This document shows positions 21,942-33,441 of a stretch of DNA of 64,000 nt, in pieces (the stretch's first letter is position 1; every line of letters begins with the position of its first letter). Origin of the DNA: Arabidopsis thaliana (lineage: Eukaryota; Streptophyta; Magnoliopsida; Brassicales; Brassicaceae); NCBI RefSeq assembly GCF_000001735.4, contig NC_003070.9, positions 28,195,971 through 28,259,970 on the forward strand, written 5' to 3'. The notes beneath the pieces were generated by a model that made no database searches, was not told the DNA's origin, and saw only the letters and a program-made list of their open reading frames with translations. The position numbers and the translations under genes are program-made.

Positions 21942-23627
21942 GATTAAAGAAAACCAAAATCAATCTCTGTTTCTCACTGAATCCAAAACATATCCATCAG
22001 AGACGCGTATATTGTCGATTTGGATTGGAATACGTGTGCTGCAGAAAAATTGGAATCAATGAGAATAACGTGAGAAACATTCATTCCCAAAATGGGGAAA
22101 TTTAAGGCAATAAAAGAAGCAAAAATCATAACTAATGAAAGAAAGAAAGAAAGGTCAAGATTGAAACTTTACTCACTTGCCACAAAAACAGAGAGATGGT
22201 CAAAGAAATCAAAATTTACAGATGCAGAAACAAATCTCTCCAATGTTCTATTTAGAAACCGCAGAGATTGAAAGAAGGTGAAAACTATATTTTTATATCA
22301 CAAAGGAACAACCTTTGAAGGTAAAACAAAAATTGAAAACCTAGAAAAATCCGGAGAGAAGAAAGGAGAGAAAGAAAGCAAAAAAAAGGAAAGGGAAGCT
22401 CACCCAGAAATTTGTTTCCATCCACAAAAAAAAATTGTGAATTTGCACAACTAGTGCTTAATATTAATCTTCCTGTCTGAATCAGAAATTAAACACGGAA
22501 AATAATAAAAATAGCAAAAATTTGTGGCCAAGTAGGATTTTTAAGATCCTTCCTAGATCGTTGCTTTCGATATATTGCGAGCTCGGCGCGTGGCGTGGCG
22601 ACGGACCCCAATTGATAGTCCCAGCAAAAAAAATATGTCTTTTTTGAAGAAAACAAAAGAAAATATCGAAAGTGTGTGAGTCGGAAAAAAGGATCTACAG
22701 TGAAAGGGAAAAATAAATCAGAAATCGGGAATAGTGATGGGAACTCGATAGAATTGTCTTTTTATGATATCCAACGAGAAGAGAGAGGCAAGAACCAAGA
22801 GGAAGAAGAAGATGGGCTCTTCTGACTTTCTGATCACGTGATCTTATCCCTTTACCAACAAAACAAAACCATTCGCTGTTTACGAGACACACCGCGTCGG
22901 TTGTGTTCATCTAAAACGACGCTCATTTTGTTGTTGGTTTTTCTAAACAGTAAGTATTGGGCCTTTATTGGGCTTTTAAATTTACTCCATTTCTTAAGGA
23001 TTAGTGAACATCGTGCCGTTTTTCTGTTAATTGATCTCACTCTCACATTGTGATCTTATTCATTGTATTCAAAATTCAACTATTCATTGTTCAACAGTAT
23101 AGAGAATGTCACGGTTCGAACCTCACATGATCGATATAGGTCGGTTTTCAATTAGTATCGAATTATATAAATTCATCTTATATGAATGTCATCATTATGG
23201 GTTTGTTGTGAAATGAAGTTTATGTCAAGACCTCAAACCTCACACACAGATTGTAGCTACCAACCGGGTCGTGGTTAGGTGGTGCCGTGGTGGCAATAGT
23301 CTTGCATACTAGATTTAAAGATATACTTCTTCTATAATGTCTAGAACGTAGACTGTATATGAACCCTAACTCCAAGGATATATATGTCATACTTGTATTA
23401 TATTGGTGGATAATAGAGAAGAGATAACCAACGGACAAAAATAAAATCTACTTTTTCTTCTGATATTTTATCTAAACACCAAAGAAATGGGCGGCTTTTG
23501 GTTTTTAAAGACTGTTGTTTTTGTTTCTGTCTGTAAAACATAAAAGAAAATTTTATTGCTCTTGAAGATATTAAAAATCAGACAAGCTGTTCAAGAAAAA
23601 TATTATTCTGTTGAATAAAGTAAACTG
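21942..23627. other. Intergenic region between divergent genes
   Basis: The 5' UTR and probable 5' UTR introns of the minus-strand gene reach to about 22450. At 22957-22976, two site II words (ATTGGGCC and ATTGGGCT) mark a promoter-like patch. No protein gene is supported in 22450-23627. Confidence 0.4.
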
Positions 23628-24023
23628 ATGGGGAAGAGAAGGTTTCAGAAAGCAAAGGAAACGTCGTCAGTAGCAGAAGCTTCATCTCCGACGGAGTCTC
23701 AGGCTACAAGGAGACGAAGAGGAAGGCCAAGGAAGAATCTTGAGAACCCAGAAGATTTCAAGAAGGAAGAATCTGAGGAAGACGAGGATTACGAAGAGTA
23801 CGAGGACGAAGAAGAAGAAGACGAAGAAGCTGAGGTGGTTATTAACAGAGAGAAGCTGAAGAAGAAAGTTAGGAGCAGTAGTGGTAGTATGGAAAAGGAG
23901 CAAAAGATGAAACATGAAGAGTTAGAGGAGGAGGAGAAGCCGGAGATGACGGTCAAGGTAGTGGTTCCACCGCCGTCGTCTAGACGGTCGAGGAGGAAAA
24001 GCACGCCGGTGAAGAGCTGGTAA
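23628..24023 (+). CDS. Small AT-hook nuclear protein
   Basis: Single exon, 131 residues. An AT-hook core, RRRRGRPRK, at about residues 29-37 is flanked by basic residues and would bind the minor groove of AT-rich DNA. A long Glu/Asp run follows (about 47-70), then a mixed-charge coiled-coil-like part, and a basic Ser/Arg tail ending STPVKSW. There is no PPC domain, so it is not an AHL-class factor. The acidic run resembles those of chromatin-associated proteins. Function unknown (At1g75190 from memory). The open frame fits codon use of the neighbours, and no splice is needed. Confidence 0.8.
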   Translation: MGKRRFQKAKETSSVAEASSPTESQATRRRRGRPRKNLENPEDFKKEESEEDEDYEEYEDEEEEDEEAEVVINREKLKKKVRSSSGSMEKEQKMKHEELEEEEKPEMTVKVVVPPPSSRRSRRKSTPVKSW

Positions 24024-24720
24024 ACTTTAATTACCGTATCATTAATTAATGGAGTTTTTGTTTTTGTGTGTGTTTTTGGATTTAACTATTGTTGGATTAT
24101 AAATTAATTGAAACTCTCATGGGAAGAAAAAAAAACAATTGATTTTTGGATTTGTTAGTTCAAAACAAGAAACAAATCTTGTTGATCTTAGTGTTATTTT
24201 GGTGCATCAAAATAACTTTAAAACATATATGATGGTGAAGACTAAATTAAATGAATTGTTTCATGAGAAAGCTGTTTAGGGTTATTGTTTTAGTTGTAGT
24301 AGGTTGTTTAATTTATTGGTTGCGTAGTTGATGGATGGTTACGTCCCTTTCGAATTTTTATACGATAAATGATAAAAGGTACCATCGCACATGGTGGAAC
24401 GGATAAGTTAAGAAACTAATGGATATTGCTGGTGAAAGAAGAAACCTGTCTATTATTAAAATCTTTTAACCAAATAGCTGTAATTGTCGATTAAAGTTGT
24501 ACAACTAATTAATCTTGGAGCAGTGAGAGAAAGAGACTCGACGAGTCCACGTTGATATACTATTTTAATACAAGACATTGTTGGCCCTGCAAGGCCTTCA
24601 CGTGCGAACTCATCTTCAAAAACATTCCCAAAACATCGAAACCTATCAAAGGATTGAAACTGTCTAAAGTTTTGATATGATTTCGAAACTTTAACATCTT
24701 TCCACAAGTTAACACTGTTA
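24024..24720. other. Intergenic region
   Basis: AT-rich region between the AT-hook gene and the 3' end of TYW1. No feature is supported apart from the duplicated TYW1 3' end listed separately. Confidence 0.4.
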
Positions 24721-24724
24721 GATG

Positions 24725-24907
24725 ACAACAAAAAACAAAAAAGCTTTAGACCAAGAAGAAGAAGCTTTAAAGGCTAACAAAATAGCTTTAGCTTGGTCCT
24801 GTCTTAAGCTAAAATCGCCTGTGGTTTAGGATATGAAGACGACAATGAAAAACAAAAAAGCTTTAGCCTACTCCTTTCTTAAGCTAAAACCGCCTGTGGT
24901 TTAGGAG
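24725..24907 (-). repeat. Partial tandem duplication of the TYW1 3' end
   Basis: Two related copies lie side by side. Copy A is about 24725-24830 and copy B about 24840-24907. Both contain AAAAACAAAAAAGCTTTAG, a CCT.TCTTAAGCTAAAA segment and CGCCTGTGGTTTAGGA. Copy B holds the last codons and the stop of TYW1 (stop at 24879-24881); copy A lies in the 3' UTR and repeats the CAG-GCG-like tail sequence. It carries an extra 30 bases around AAGAAGAAGCTTTAAAGG. The C-terminal codons were therefore duplicated with the UTR. Confidence 0.75.
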
Positions 24908-27627
24908 GATGATTCCTTTCCTTCTTGTAACGCAACTGCCCTGGATCAAACCCACCTTCCTGCGCTCCATAAACCGCCCACGATGGTGTTTGAGCCATAT
25001 AGTCTGTGCTCGTGAACGGTTCTCCAGAAGCAACCTACGCGAATTCATTCAAAAGTTTCGTTAACTTAAAGTTAGCATGAATTTTTATTTTGAGACGATC
25101 ATATTTTGTGTTTGGGTTAACTAACCAGATCGTGGAACTTTTCATAGTCAATCCAAGTGAACCACTTTCCATCCACTTTGAACTTTTCCGTTCTCCCTAG
25201 AAGAACACAGCAAGAGTGGGCGTGCTCGCAAGCAACCTCGTACTCCCCATTGCTCTTCAGAGACAGAGCTTCTGAGAATGCTTTAACATCTGTGTGCCAC
25301 GGTACATTCTCCATTGTCAACTTTGACGTTGCAGAGCTGTTTTTGTTTTGTTTCCAGAAGATTAATATCAGTAATGATATGTGTAACAAGAGTGGAGAGA
25401 GAGAGAATAACAAGTAGAGCACACTTACGATCCGCAGTATGTGACGCCTTTGATCTCGATAAAATCAGGTTTCCCAATGCTGAATAGGTTGAAATAAGCA
25501 TCTAGCTCCTCTGTGTTCCATCCTTTGACAAGTGTTAAACGGTAGACGGTTCGCTGCTGCTTCTCTTGGAGAGCTTTCAAGGAGTCCTGGGAACCAAATG
25601 GTCCGAGATTATTATGGGTCTTAATTCACATTTCATTTCAAATTCCCATTACATAGAGGAGGAGGTTATTTAAAATACTCACAATGAACCGTTCCCAAAA
25701 GTCAGCAAAGAGAGGTCTATCAATGGCCTTCAAGCTCTCTTTGGTGGCAGCATCTACACTTACGTACAACTGTAGATATCAAAGAAAATGAATTAGGCAA
25801 ATTTGGTTCCGTTTAGTGAACTTTTAAAGCTACAAAACAGACACCACATACCTGGGTGATAGGCTTCATCATCAAAATCTTTTCGGGGAATTGTGCATTT
25901 GTAACCAAAAACGTAGAAATACGCCTTCCATGTAGCTCATCTACAAGGGCATTGATCTCCGGATACATAATCGGCTCACCAACAAGTGATAACGCACAAT
26001 GTCTTGGGTTAAGACCTTCTTGTAATTTCTCTGGAGTTACACCTGAAGAATATAGCCAGCCAATACAAGTCAGCATCTGACATTAAAATGGTGGAAACAA
26101 ATCAATCATATAAACAAAACACCCAGAGCATATTTGACTTCCAAAAGGCATCAATCAAGTTCAGTTTCATAAACTATGAGATTTTTAAATAGGTTCCAGG
26201 CTACAACTCATGCAAAGACATTCATAAACTATAAGAGACCTGCGTGAGTTCTGAGCTTTCATCATCTGCAAGTTAAAATAAGGAGAAAGATATAAACTAA
26301 CCTGGAACTCCTTTCATTTGCTTAATCATATTTTTATGAAGATCAAGAGCGCCTTTCACAATCACTGAAGGCTCATCCATCTTCCACTGCCAGCTCTTTC
26401 CCACAGGATTTGTGTGATGCCTCCAACAAAACACACATTTGTTTGCACAAGCCAAACTAGGTGTTGTCTCCATGCACCTAGTTTATTCGAAAATCAAATA
26501 CCGAATACCTTAACATAAGAATCACGACCTACCAACATAAGACTAGAGGAAACAAAATCAGAACTTTCAATCAAACCTGTGACTCTCAATGCCATAAAAG
26601 GAGTGCTTGTAGCAACCTCCCCTGCCTCTAAGTTGTGACTTTGTCCATCTACATATCTTAACCCCACTATGCGACCCGATAATTTTATAGCCCTGCAAGA
26701 GATAAAAGTCATGCTCATTCAAGTAAAGACGAGAAAATGAAAACACTGCTTCAAAGCTCAAGTAACAGAACCCAATACCTGCTTCGTTAAGCTTGCTCTA
26801 ATCACAGGGGTCACCATTTCCTTCTTTCCATCAACTTTAGTCACTTTAACTACACCATTTCTCTTTGAAGGAGCTTTTCCAGCAATATCTTCAAGATCAA
26901 CAATACCTCCGTCTGCATCATTGTCTTCATCTTCCTCATCTGTTGAATCGTAGTACTCCAGATCATCCTCAACAGCACCAATCTGCTGCGAAACCCCATT
27001 TGTTTCTTGAGCAGATCCTCCTTTCAGAACCCTAATAACTCCATCACACCAGTCTTGAAATGCTCTATCTAATTCTCCATCATCAACATCGCCTTCTCCC
27101 ACCGGAATCATCTCGAGTCCACCCAGTCCTATCATCCTACTCGACAATTCCTTCGCCACAGCATTATACGATTCACCATACGCACGGCTCCCGACACCGA
27201 AAACAGCGAATTTGCAATCGGAGAGAAGAAGCGAGCCGACTCGGAAATCTTCAGCGCTCTCACCAAGCCAGTTCACAAGAAACTCTCCGTTCTTAGGCGG
27301 CTTCCCGCCATCCCAAGTCGACGCGATGAATAAAACTAGGGTTTCTTTAGGTAGATCTTCAGGTTCGTAGCTATGTGGATCGACGATATCAAATGCTATG
27401 TCGTTAGATGCGCATAGCTCGTGAAGCCGTTGAGCTAAGGCTTTAGCTGTACCAGTTTGGGAGATGAAGAAGATCTTTCCTCTGCTGGCTTTCAATGTAG
27501 AGCTAGGGTTTAACGAGAGGTTTTTCAGATGTTTCAAGCGACGATATTTATGGATACAGTAAAAAGTCGTCGCTGAGAGTAACGCAACGAAAGCTAGTCG
27601 AACACGCACGGAGGAAGTCGTAGACAT
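24879..27627 (-). CDS. TYW1: TYW1 homologue: wyosine-forming radical SAM tRNA enzyme with flavodoxin domain
   Basis: Second step of wybutosine synthesis: condenses N1-methylguanosine-37 of tRNA-Phe with two carbons of pyruvate to make the tricyclic base. Eight exons are read: 26779-27627, 26577-26692, 26302-26477, 25852-26042, 25683-25769, 25429-25586, 25126-25336, 24879-25034; frame closes to 647 residues. Residues 10-25 form a membrane anchor. The flavodoxin domain starts at KIFFISQTGTAKA (about 51-63) and supplies electrons. An acidic linker (YYDSTDEEDEDND) precedes the radical SAM half, where the CX3CX2C iron-sulfur ligands are Cys332, Cys336 and Cys339 (ACANKCVFCWRH). SLVGEPIMYPE, then LYVSVDAATKESLKAIDRP follow, all typical of TYW1. 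Divergent with the HAD nucleotidase gene across a 390-bp promoter. Confidence 0.96.
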
Positions 27628-28019
27628 GACGGAAGACTTGAACTAGATAGTCAAGCTTACGGCGGCGCGTAGTGTTTACGCGAAACTATGAACTGTGAGA
27701 GATGGAGAGAAATGGGGAAGAAGACGGGAAGAGAGCAATAAAGTGTGAGGTTTTAGAACTGGGCTTTATTTTCGACCCATTTAGTTTAGGTTAAAAGCCC
27801 ATTGGGTTTAAAAAGCCATTAACAGCCACAACCACGCAATCTTTTTGTGTACTCGTCTTTATTCTGATTTAATGTGTCACGTGGCACTACTTCTTTTGGG
27901 ATCTCTTCTTCTTCAGCAACGCCTCGTTTCCCTCCCTAGTTCCGCCGAGAGAAAGGAGAAAAAAAAAAAAGTAAATGCAATTGAAACGGAGGGAATATTC
28001 GCCGGCGAATTTCCGGTAA
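27628..28019. promoter_or_regulatory. Bidirectional promoter of TYW1 and HAD nucleotidase
   Basis: The two starts are only 392 bp apart, on opposite strands. Site II words lie centrally: TGGGCT at 27760-27765, AGCCCA at 27796-27801, and CCATTGGG around 27800. An ACGTG word (GTCACGTGGCAC) is at about 27876-27887. No TATA box is placed sensibly for either gene, in line with a site II-driven housekeeping promoter. Confidence 0.65.
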
Positions 28020-31000
28020 ATGTCTGAGTGGTTTATCAGTAGGAATCCTACTTTTTCGACGGCATTCCCAAGTAGTTGTATTACAGTTGTAAATCCCAAT
28101 TTTATTCTCCTTTCTTCAGAATTCGATTCGTATACTCCTCAATGCCTATTTAATAGTTTAACCACCACCATGCGTCTCTCTAAACGCCAACTCTCGCTTC
28201 CTCTTTCTCTCTGCTTCTCTACTTTCTCTCCTCGTTCCCGTTTCCATCATTTTCCTGGAAAATATCCAGCTCCTCGAAGAGAATTTCTCCACACTACTGG
28301 TTCGTCTTCCCTCTTCCTCCTACTACATCGTTTTGCTTGTTTCAGCTAGGTTTCTTCTTCATCGTGCTTGATTTCTTGTTGTAGACCGTTTTCGTGTTCG
28401 CTGTGCTCTCTCTTGTTTTCGTAGTAGACTAATGGTGTTAATCGCATATTCAGTGACTTCGCTATGACTGATTTCTATCTTCCGATGGATTTTCGTGTTA
28501 GCTAATTTTGATAGTAGCTTAGTTTTCTGGAAATCAGAGTTTGTTGTTAGTGAAGAATCGTAGATCGGGAAGGAGGATGTGGTAATTAGTAGGTATCTTT
28601 AATCGTGGAAGTTGCAGTTTCTAGGTTTTGCCTGGAGCATACCTTGGAAGATACTTTAGGATCAGGACTTAACGTGGTGCACGCTTTGATCCTTTTGATC
28701 GAGGTAAGATATGTTAGTGGAATCATGCTTGATCACCAAAGCTTTAATGGTTGTATGACTCGTGTTGACTAATTTCCAAATCACTTATCCACTCGTAGAG
28801 AACGTGTCATCAGGTAGCTTCGTTTTCTTCTGTGTATCTAATTTTAGCCTAGGTGGGTTCTGACTAACCAGTTGTTTCTTCCTAGATTATTTTCAAATAT
28901 TCTTATTATCTGTGCTGGATAGAGTTTGTACTATTCTCTACGCTAATTGTATTGTGTGTTCAAAAAAGCTATATCATCATTTGAAGAACAGAAAAAATGA
29001 TGTTTACTTTATTTGATAAACTCTCAGGGACAAGCCAGCTGTGTTTTAAGAGTTCGATGGAAGATCAGAAACCGAGTGCTCTCAGTGAAAATGTGTTGCA
29101 GTTTCACACTGTGGGCTCCAGAGATGGATGTGACGTTCCCCATGAATGGTCCTCTCCGGAAGGAGGAAAGAAAATTGATATAAGCAACCAAATTTTCTGC
29201 AATAGATCGCTGAATATGAAAAATATTATTGCCGTAGGCTTTGATATGGACTACACTCTTGCCCAATACAAGTCCGAAACTTTCGAGTCCCTTGCTTATG
29301 ACGGAACTGTCAGGAAATTGGTATATGATTTGGGATATCCAAATGAGGTTAGTATACTATTTTCTTGTTTTAAGGTTGTAAACGGCAGAAAAGTTTTGCT
29401 GATCGTTTTACTTGGTGTGTTAAAAACAAATCAGCTGCTAGAGTGGACATTTGATTGGAATTACATGGTTAGAGGCTTGGTGCTTGACAAAAAGAGGGGA
29501 AACATCTTAAAGGTGACTACCTTGTTTCTGACTCTCATAATAATTGTTGCCTCTTTCTAATCAACTTTTGATTATGCAGATGGATCGCCATAAATACGTG
29601 AAAGTAGCTTACCATGGGTTTAGGGAGCTCTCTAAGGAAGATAAAGTTGAAATCTATGGGAGCAGCCTAGTACGAGATTCTTTTGATGAACCCGACTACG
29701 CTCTCATAGATACTCTCTTTTCACTGGCCGAAGCCTATTTGTTCGCTCAACTTGTTGACTTTAAAGATAATAACCCTGAAAAAGTTCCCAAGGACGTTGA
29801 GTAAGACAGCTTCCCACATTTTACTACTTCAGTTTATGTTTCCTAATGGTTGTAGTTATATTAACTTATACCTGGCATGAATGTTTTCTCTTAATTTTGC
29901 TTATGATTGAAACTCTTTTAGCTTGAATACTCTATTGTTTGTACTTTTCACAAATTGATTTCCTCCAATGATATGCTTTAGTTATGCTCGGATGTATAAA
30001 GATGTTCGTGCTGCTGTTGATTTGTGCCACCGTGACGGAACTTTAAAGCAGATGGTGGCAAAAGAACCTAATAGGTAAGGCTGGTGGTATGTTCACCACT
30101 GTCTTTTGTAAGTTGGATAAGCACAACTCTGCCATGCCTCTCTATTGGAAATGTCTATTTTGCTTAAGATTTTTCTTAACTTGCCATATGTTCAGGTATA
30201 TCAATGAGGATACCACGATAGTACCCCTTATTAAAATGATCAGAGATTCTGGACGTTCTACATTCTTAGTAACCAATAGGTAATGCTGACGATATTTCTA
30301 AAAACTTCAAAGTGTTCCCCCAAAGTTAGCAGATATTTCTTTTGTAGCTGTGCAGATAGATATAGGTAAAAAAAATTGAAAATAGTTATATACTCGACAA
30401 TATAACTTAAGCAACTTCAACCATTGTAACCTGTTCCCTCGCCCTTGTTACTGATATATGGAACTAAGGAAGATACAAAAGCATTTGTGAATATCCTGTT
30501 GTTGGGAGACAAATGTTCAACATTATTGATTTATTCTGTTTTTATATAATCAATTTTTCTCATATTGTTGAGAGACAAGTTTTCGTGTAACATTCTTGCA
30601 GTTTGTGGGACTACACAAATATTGTAATGAACTTTCTCTGCGGAGGGCGCACAGTACATGGTCCGCATACTTGCAACTTTGATTGGCTCCAGTATTTTGA
30701 TGTTGTGATCACTGGCAGGTCTTTTTCTCTACTAAGTCTCTTTAATCTCTCTAAACAAAATCGTTGTGATCAAATGATTAGACAATCATTTATTTATTAT
30801 TGGTTATGAATTTTGTTGGAAGTATAAAGTATTCCTATCTCGTTTGATTTTTTTTTGTTATCTGAATTCTGAATTGGATATTTTTTCATTAAGTGCAAAA
30901 CCTGGGTTCTTCCATGAAGATAGCCGTGCTAACCTTTTTGAGGTGGAACCTCAGTCTGGAATGCTTATTAATACTGACAATGGAACACCTATGGCTCAGG

Positions 31001-32781
31001 TTTGGTTTAATGAATTGTGACATCCATTCACTGTCTTCAACAAGCTATATTGCTATTTCTTATTTAAATGATCCTTGTGTATCCGTTCAAGGTGGGAGAT
31101 CCTTCACCAAAAATCTTACTGAAGAGTAAAGATAAAGGTTGTCGAGTTTTTCAAGGTGGAAATGTCGGGCATCTTCACAGTTTGCTCTCAATTGAGTCAA
31201 GTTCACAGGTAGAGAGCACTAGCTATTTTACAAAGAAAATTTTGCTTGCTCTATTACATATATCAGATTAGTTTGAAATGACAGATATTCCTCAGAACTC
31301 TATAGTGACTGACTGCAGATTTACTATGCATCATTCGTCACTTATTCAGCTATTGTATTTGTTAGGTACTTTATGTTGGGGATCATATATACGGTGATAT
31401 CTTGCGCAGCAAAAAAATACTTGGTAAGGTTTTCATTTCCAGTTATAGACTCTTTTTTTATGTTTTGTTGTGTGAAGTAACTTAAACAAATCTTCATGGG
31501 TTTAACTGAACTATGTATGGATTCTGAGAAGAAATATATGGTATATTATATCCCTAATTACTTGTGAATGGGGAGCTTAGTATGTAAGTAGGCTAGTAGC
31601 ACTTGCATGTTGATGAAGAAACTGTTCAAAGTGTCCTGTGTTTGCGCCAGTTACTTTGGATCTTGATCTTCTTCTTTCTTCAGGCTGGAGAACTATGCTT
31701 GTAGTTCCAGAATTAGAAAAAGAGGTTGAACTTTTATGGGAACTGAGGAATATGCGTAAGGTGAATGGATCCTCTCTATATAACTGTTATTATTCTCAGA
31801 GATCTATTAAGTTGAAAAAAATCAAGTTTGTTGAAGTATCTTTTATTAAACTAAATAATCAATTCCTTTGTGAAAGGCCTTCATGCATTTGTGCGGCAAG
31901 TCTTCGAATTGTCCTTGACGAAATTGGATCTAAAACTGCTTATGATCATAATTTATAATTGTATACATTATTCTTCCTTTTCAATTCAGTATTTTCTTTG
32001 GTCTGCAGGATCTTATTTTGATGAGAAATGAGCGTGATTCAGTTGAAGACAAAATTCATCACTTGAATTGGTCTCTAAAGTGAGTGTTCTTTAAATTAGG
32101 TCCTGGCCCGAAGAAGCTGTGTTGCATAGAGTAGAATTCTTAATTGTTAAAGCCATTTTACACACAACTTGTTTATATCGTAACCAATTCTATCAATCAG
32201 GTTTGAGGATATCAACGAGAATAATAAGCACGAAATGTTATCAGCGCTCAAGGACTTAGAGGTAAGATAGAACAAGTATAATTCCTAGATCTTCAACAGT
32301 TGGATGAGTGATTCTAAGTCAAGTTTTTGTGAAATTCAACAGTCTAAAAGAGATAAAGTACGACAGAGTCATCAACAAGCTCAAAGAGAATGTCACCAAA
32401 AGGTAAATCTAGCCTCGTTAATCTGAGTGTGTATTGGTGTAACAGCTAGTTTCAGTTTCAATCTGTTACGACTTCTCATGTTATGTGGGCCGTGGAAACT
32501 GCAGTTTCACAAGGTCTGGGGGCAACTGATGAAAACTGGCTACCAGAGTTCTCGATTTGCTCATCAGGTAAATACGGTTTATATTTTGCTTTCTTATGTG
32601 GTGTTTTGCGATTGTGGGGAATAACTTTTTCCAAACTGCATTATCTTCGAATCATCAGGTGGAAAGATTCGCATGCCTGTACACAAGCCAAGTCTCAAAC
32701 CTACGCTTGTACTCACCAGACAAGTATTACAGACCCAGTGAAGACTTCATGTCCCATGAATTTCACCTTCTTCCTCTGTGA
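28020..32781 (+). CDS. HAD-superfamily cytosolic-type IMP-GMP 5'-nucleotidase (NT5DC-like)
   Basis: Sixteen exons are read: 28020-28299, 29028-29347, 29435-29512, 29580-29800, 29982-30074, 30196-30279, 30602-30718, 30894-30999, 31092-31208, 31366-31423, 31684-31760, 32009-32079, 32201-32261, 32343-32402, 32505-32567, 32659-32781. All phases close, giving 642 residues. The HAD catalytic motif is GFDMDYTLAQ with nucleophile Asp166 and Asp168; motif II-like FLVTNS lies at the exon 6/7 border, and VLYVGDHIYGDILRSKK holds the acidic motif IV. The C-terminus has the family's WGQLMKTGYQ and DKYYRPSED blocks. An in-frame second ATG at 28170 would give a 592-residue form whose N-terminus (RLSKRQLSLPLSLCFSTF) looks like an organelle transit peptide, so two forms are possible. 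Known to me as At1g75210. Confidence 0.92.
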
Positions 32782-33441
32782 TTCAGCCCAATGACCTCTA
32801 TAGCAGTGAGAGAGTAAATCCAGTAATGGTCTGGTTTGGTACTTATTCTTAGTGTCTATAAACATTTCTTAGTTTCTCTTGCCTATTTGCATTTCAATTT
32901 CACTTGGTACAAGCTTGCGACTCTAGTGACATGTTATCTTTTGGAAATTTGTATTGAATGTCGATGATATTCCTTAAAGAGGCATTTCAGTGTTTACAAA
33001 ACTTCATATTGATTGATCATATTTGGACCAAATCTCTACTATCCCCCAAGTTTTGTTTCCTAGTAACCTCAGTTACTGCTGGGCTAGCAACTTCTTACCA
33101 GTGGGTTTGCTTTTTCTTGCTGTTGAGTTAAATTTCTTGATCATCATATTAAAACCCTTGGGAGCTTTTCTGGCAATGTCGATGTTCATAATGCTCTCTC
33201 TTGGCAAAACCTTTGCTCTATGTAAAGAGTTCAATAAAATTACAAATACTTGAATGTAGTATGTTGATATACATGTGATAGAAGATAATGCGATTATTGA
33301 CACACAACGAACAAACAAACAAATCTTAGTAACGTTCTCAGCCCAATTAACAAAGCTGGAAAATCTCTTGTTTCTTCTTGTTCTTGGCCAAAACAGAGAG
33401 GGAGAGAGAGGGTGACAAAGAATGAAGTTGTTTCAATTTGT
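32782..33441. other. Convergent 3' ends
   Basis: Convergent 3' flanks of the HAD nucleotidase (plus) and ERDL6 (minus). No gene or repeat is supported. GA-rich purine runs at about 33398-33412 are part of the ERDL6 3' UTR. Confidence 0.4.

Noticed and set aside
33300-33425. Extra ERDL6 exon downstream of the stop
   Set aside because: The frame stops at 33442 right after the family C-terminus; the GA-rich DNA beyond is UTR.
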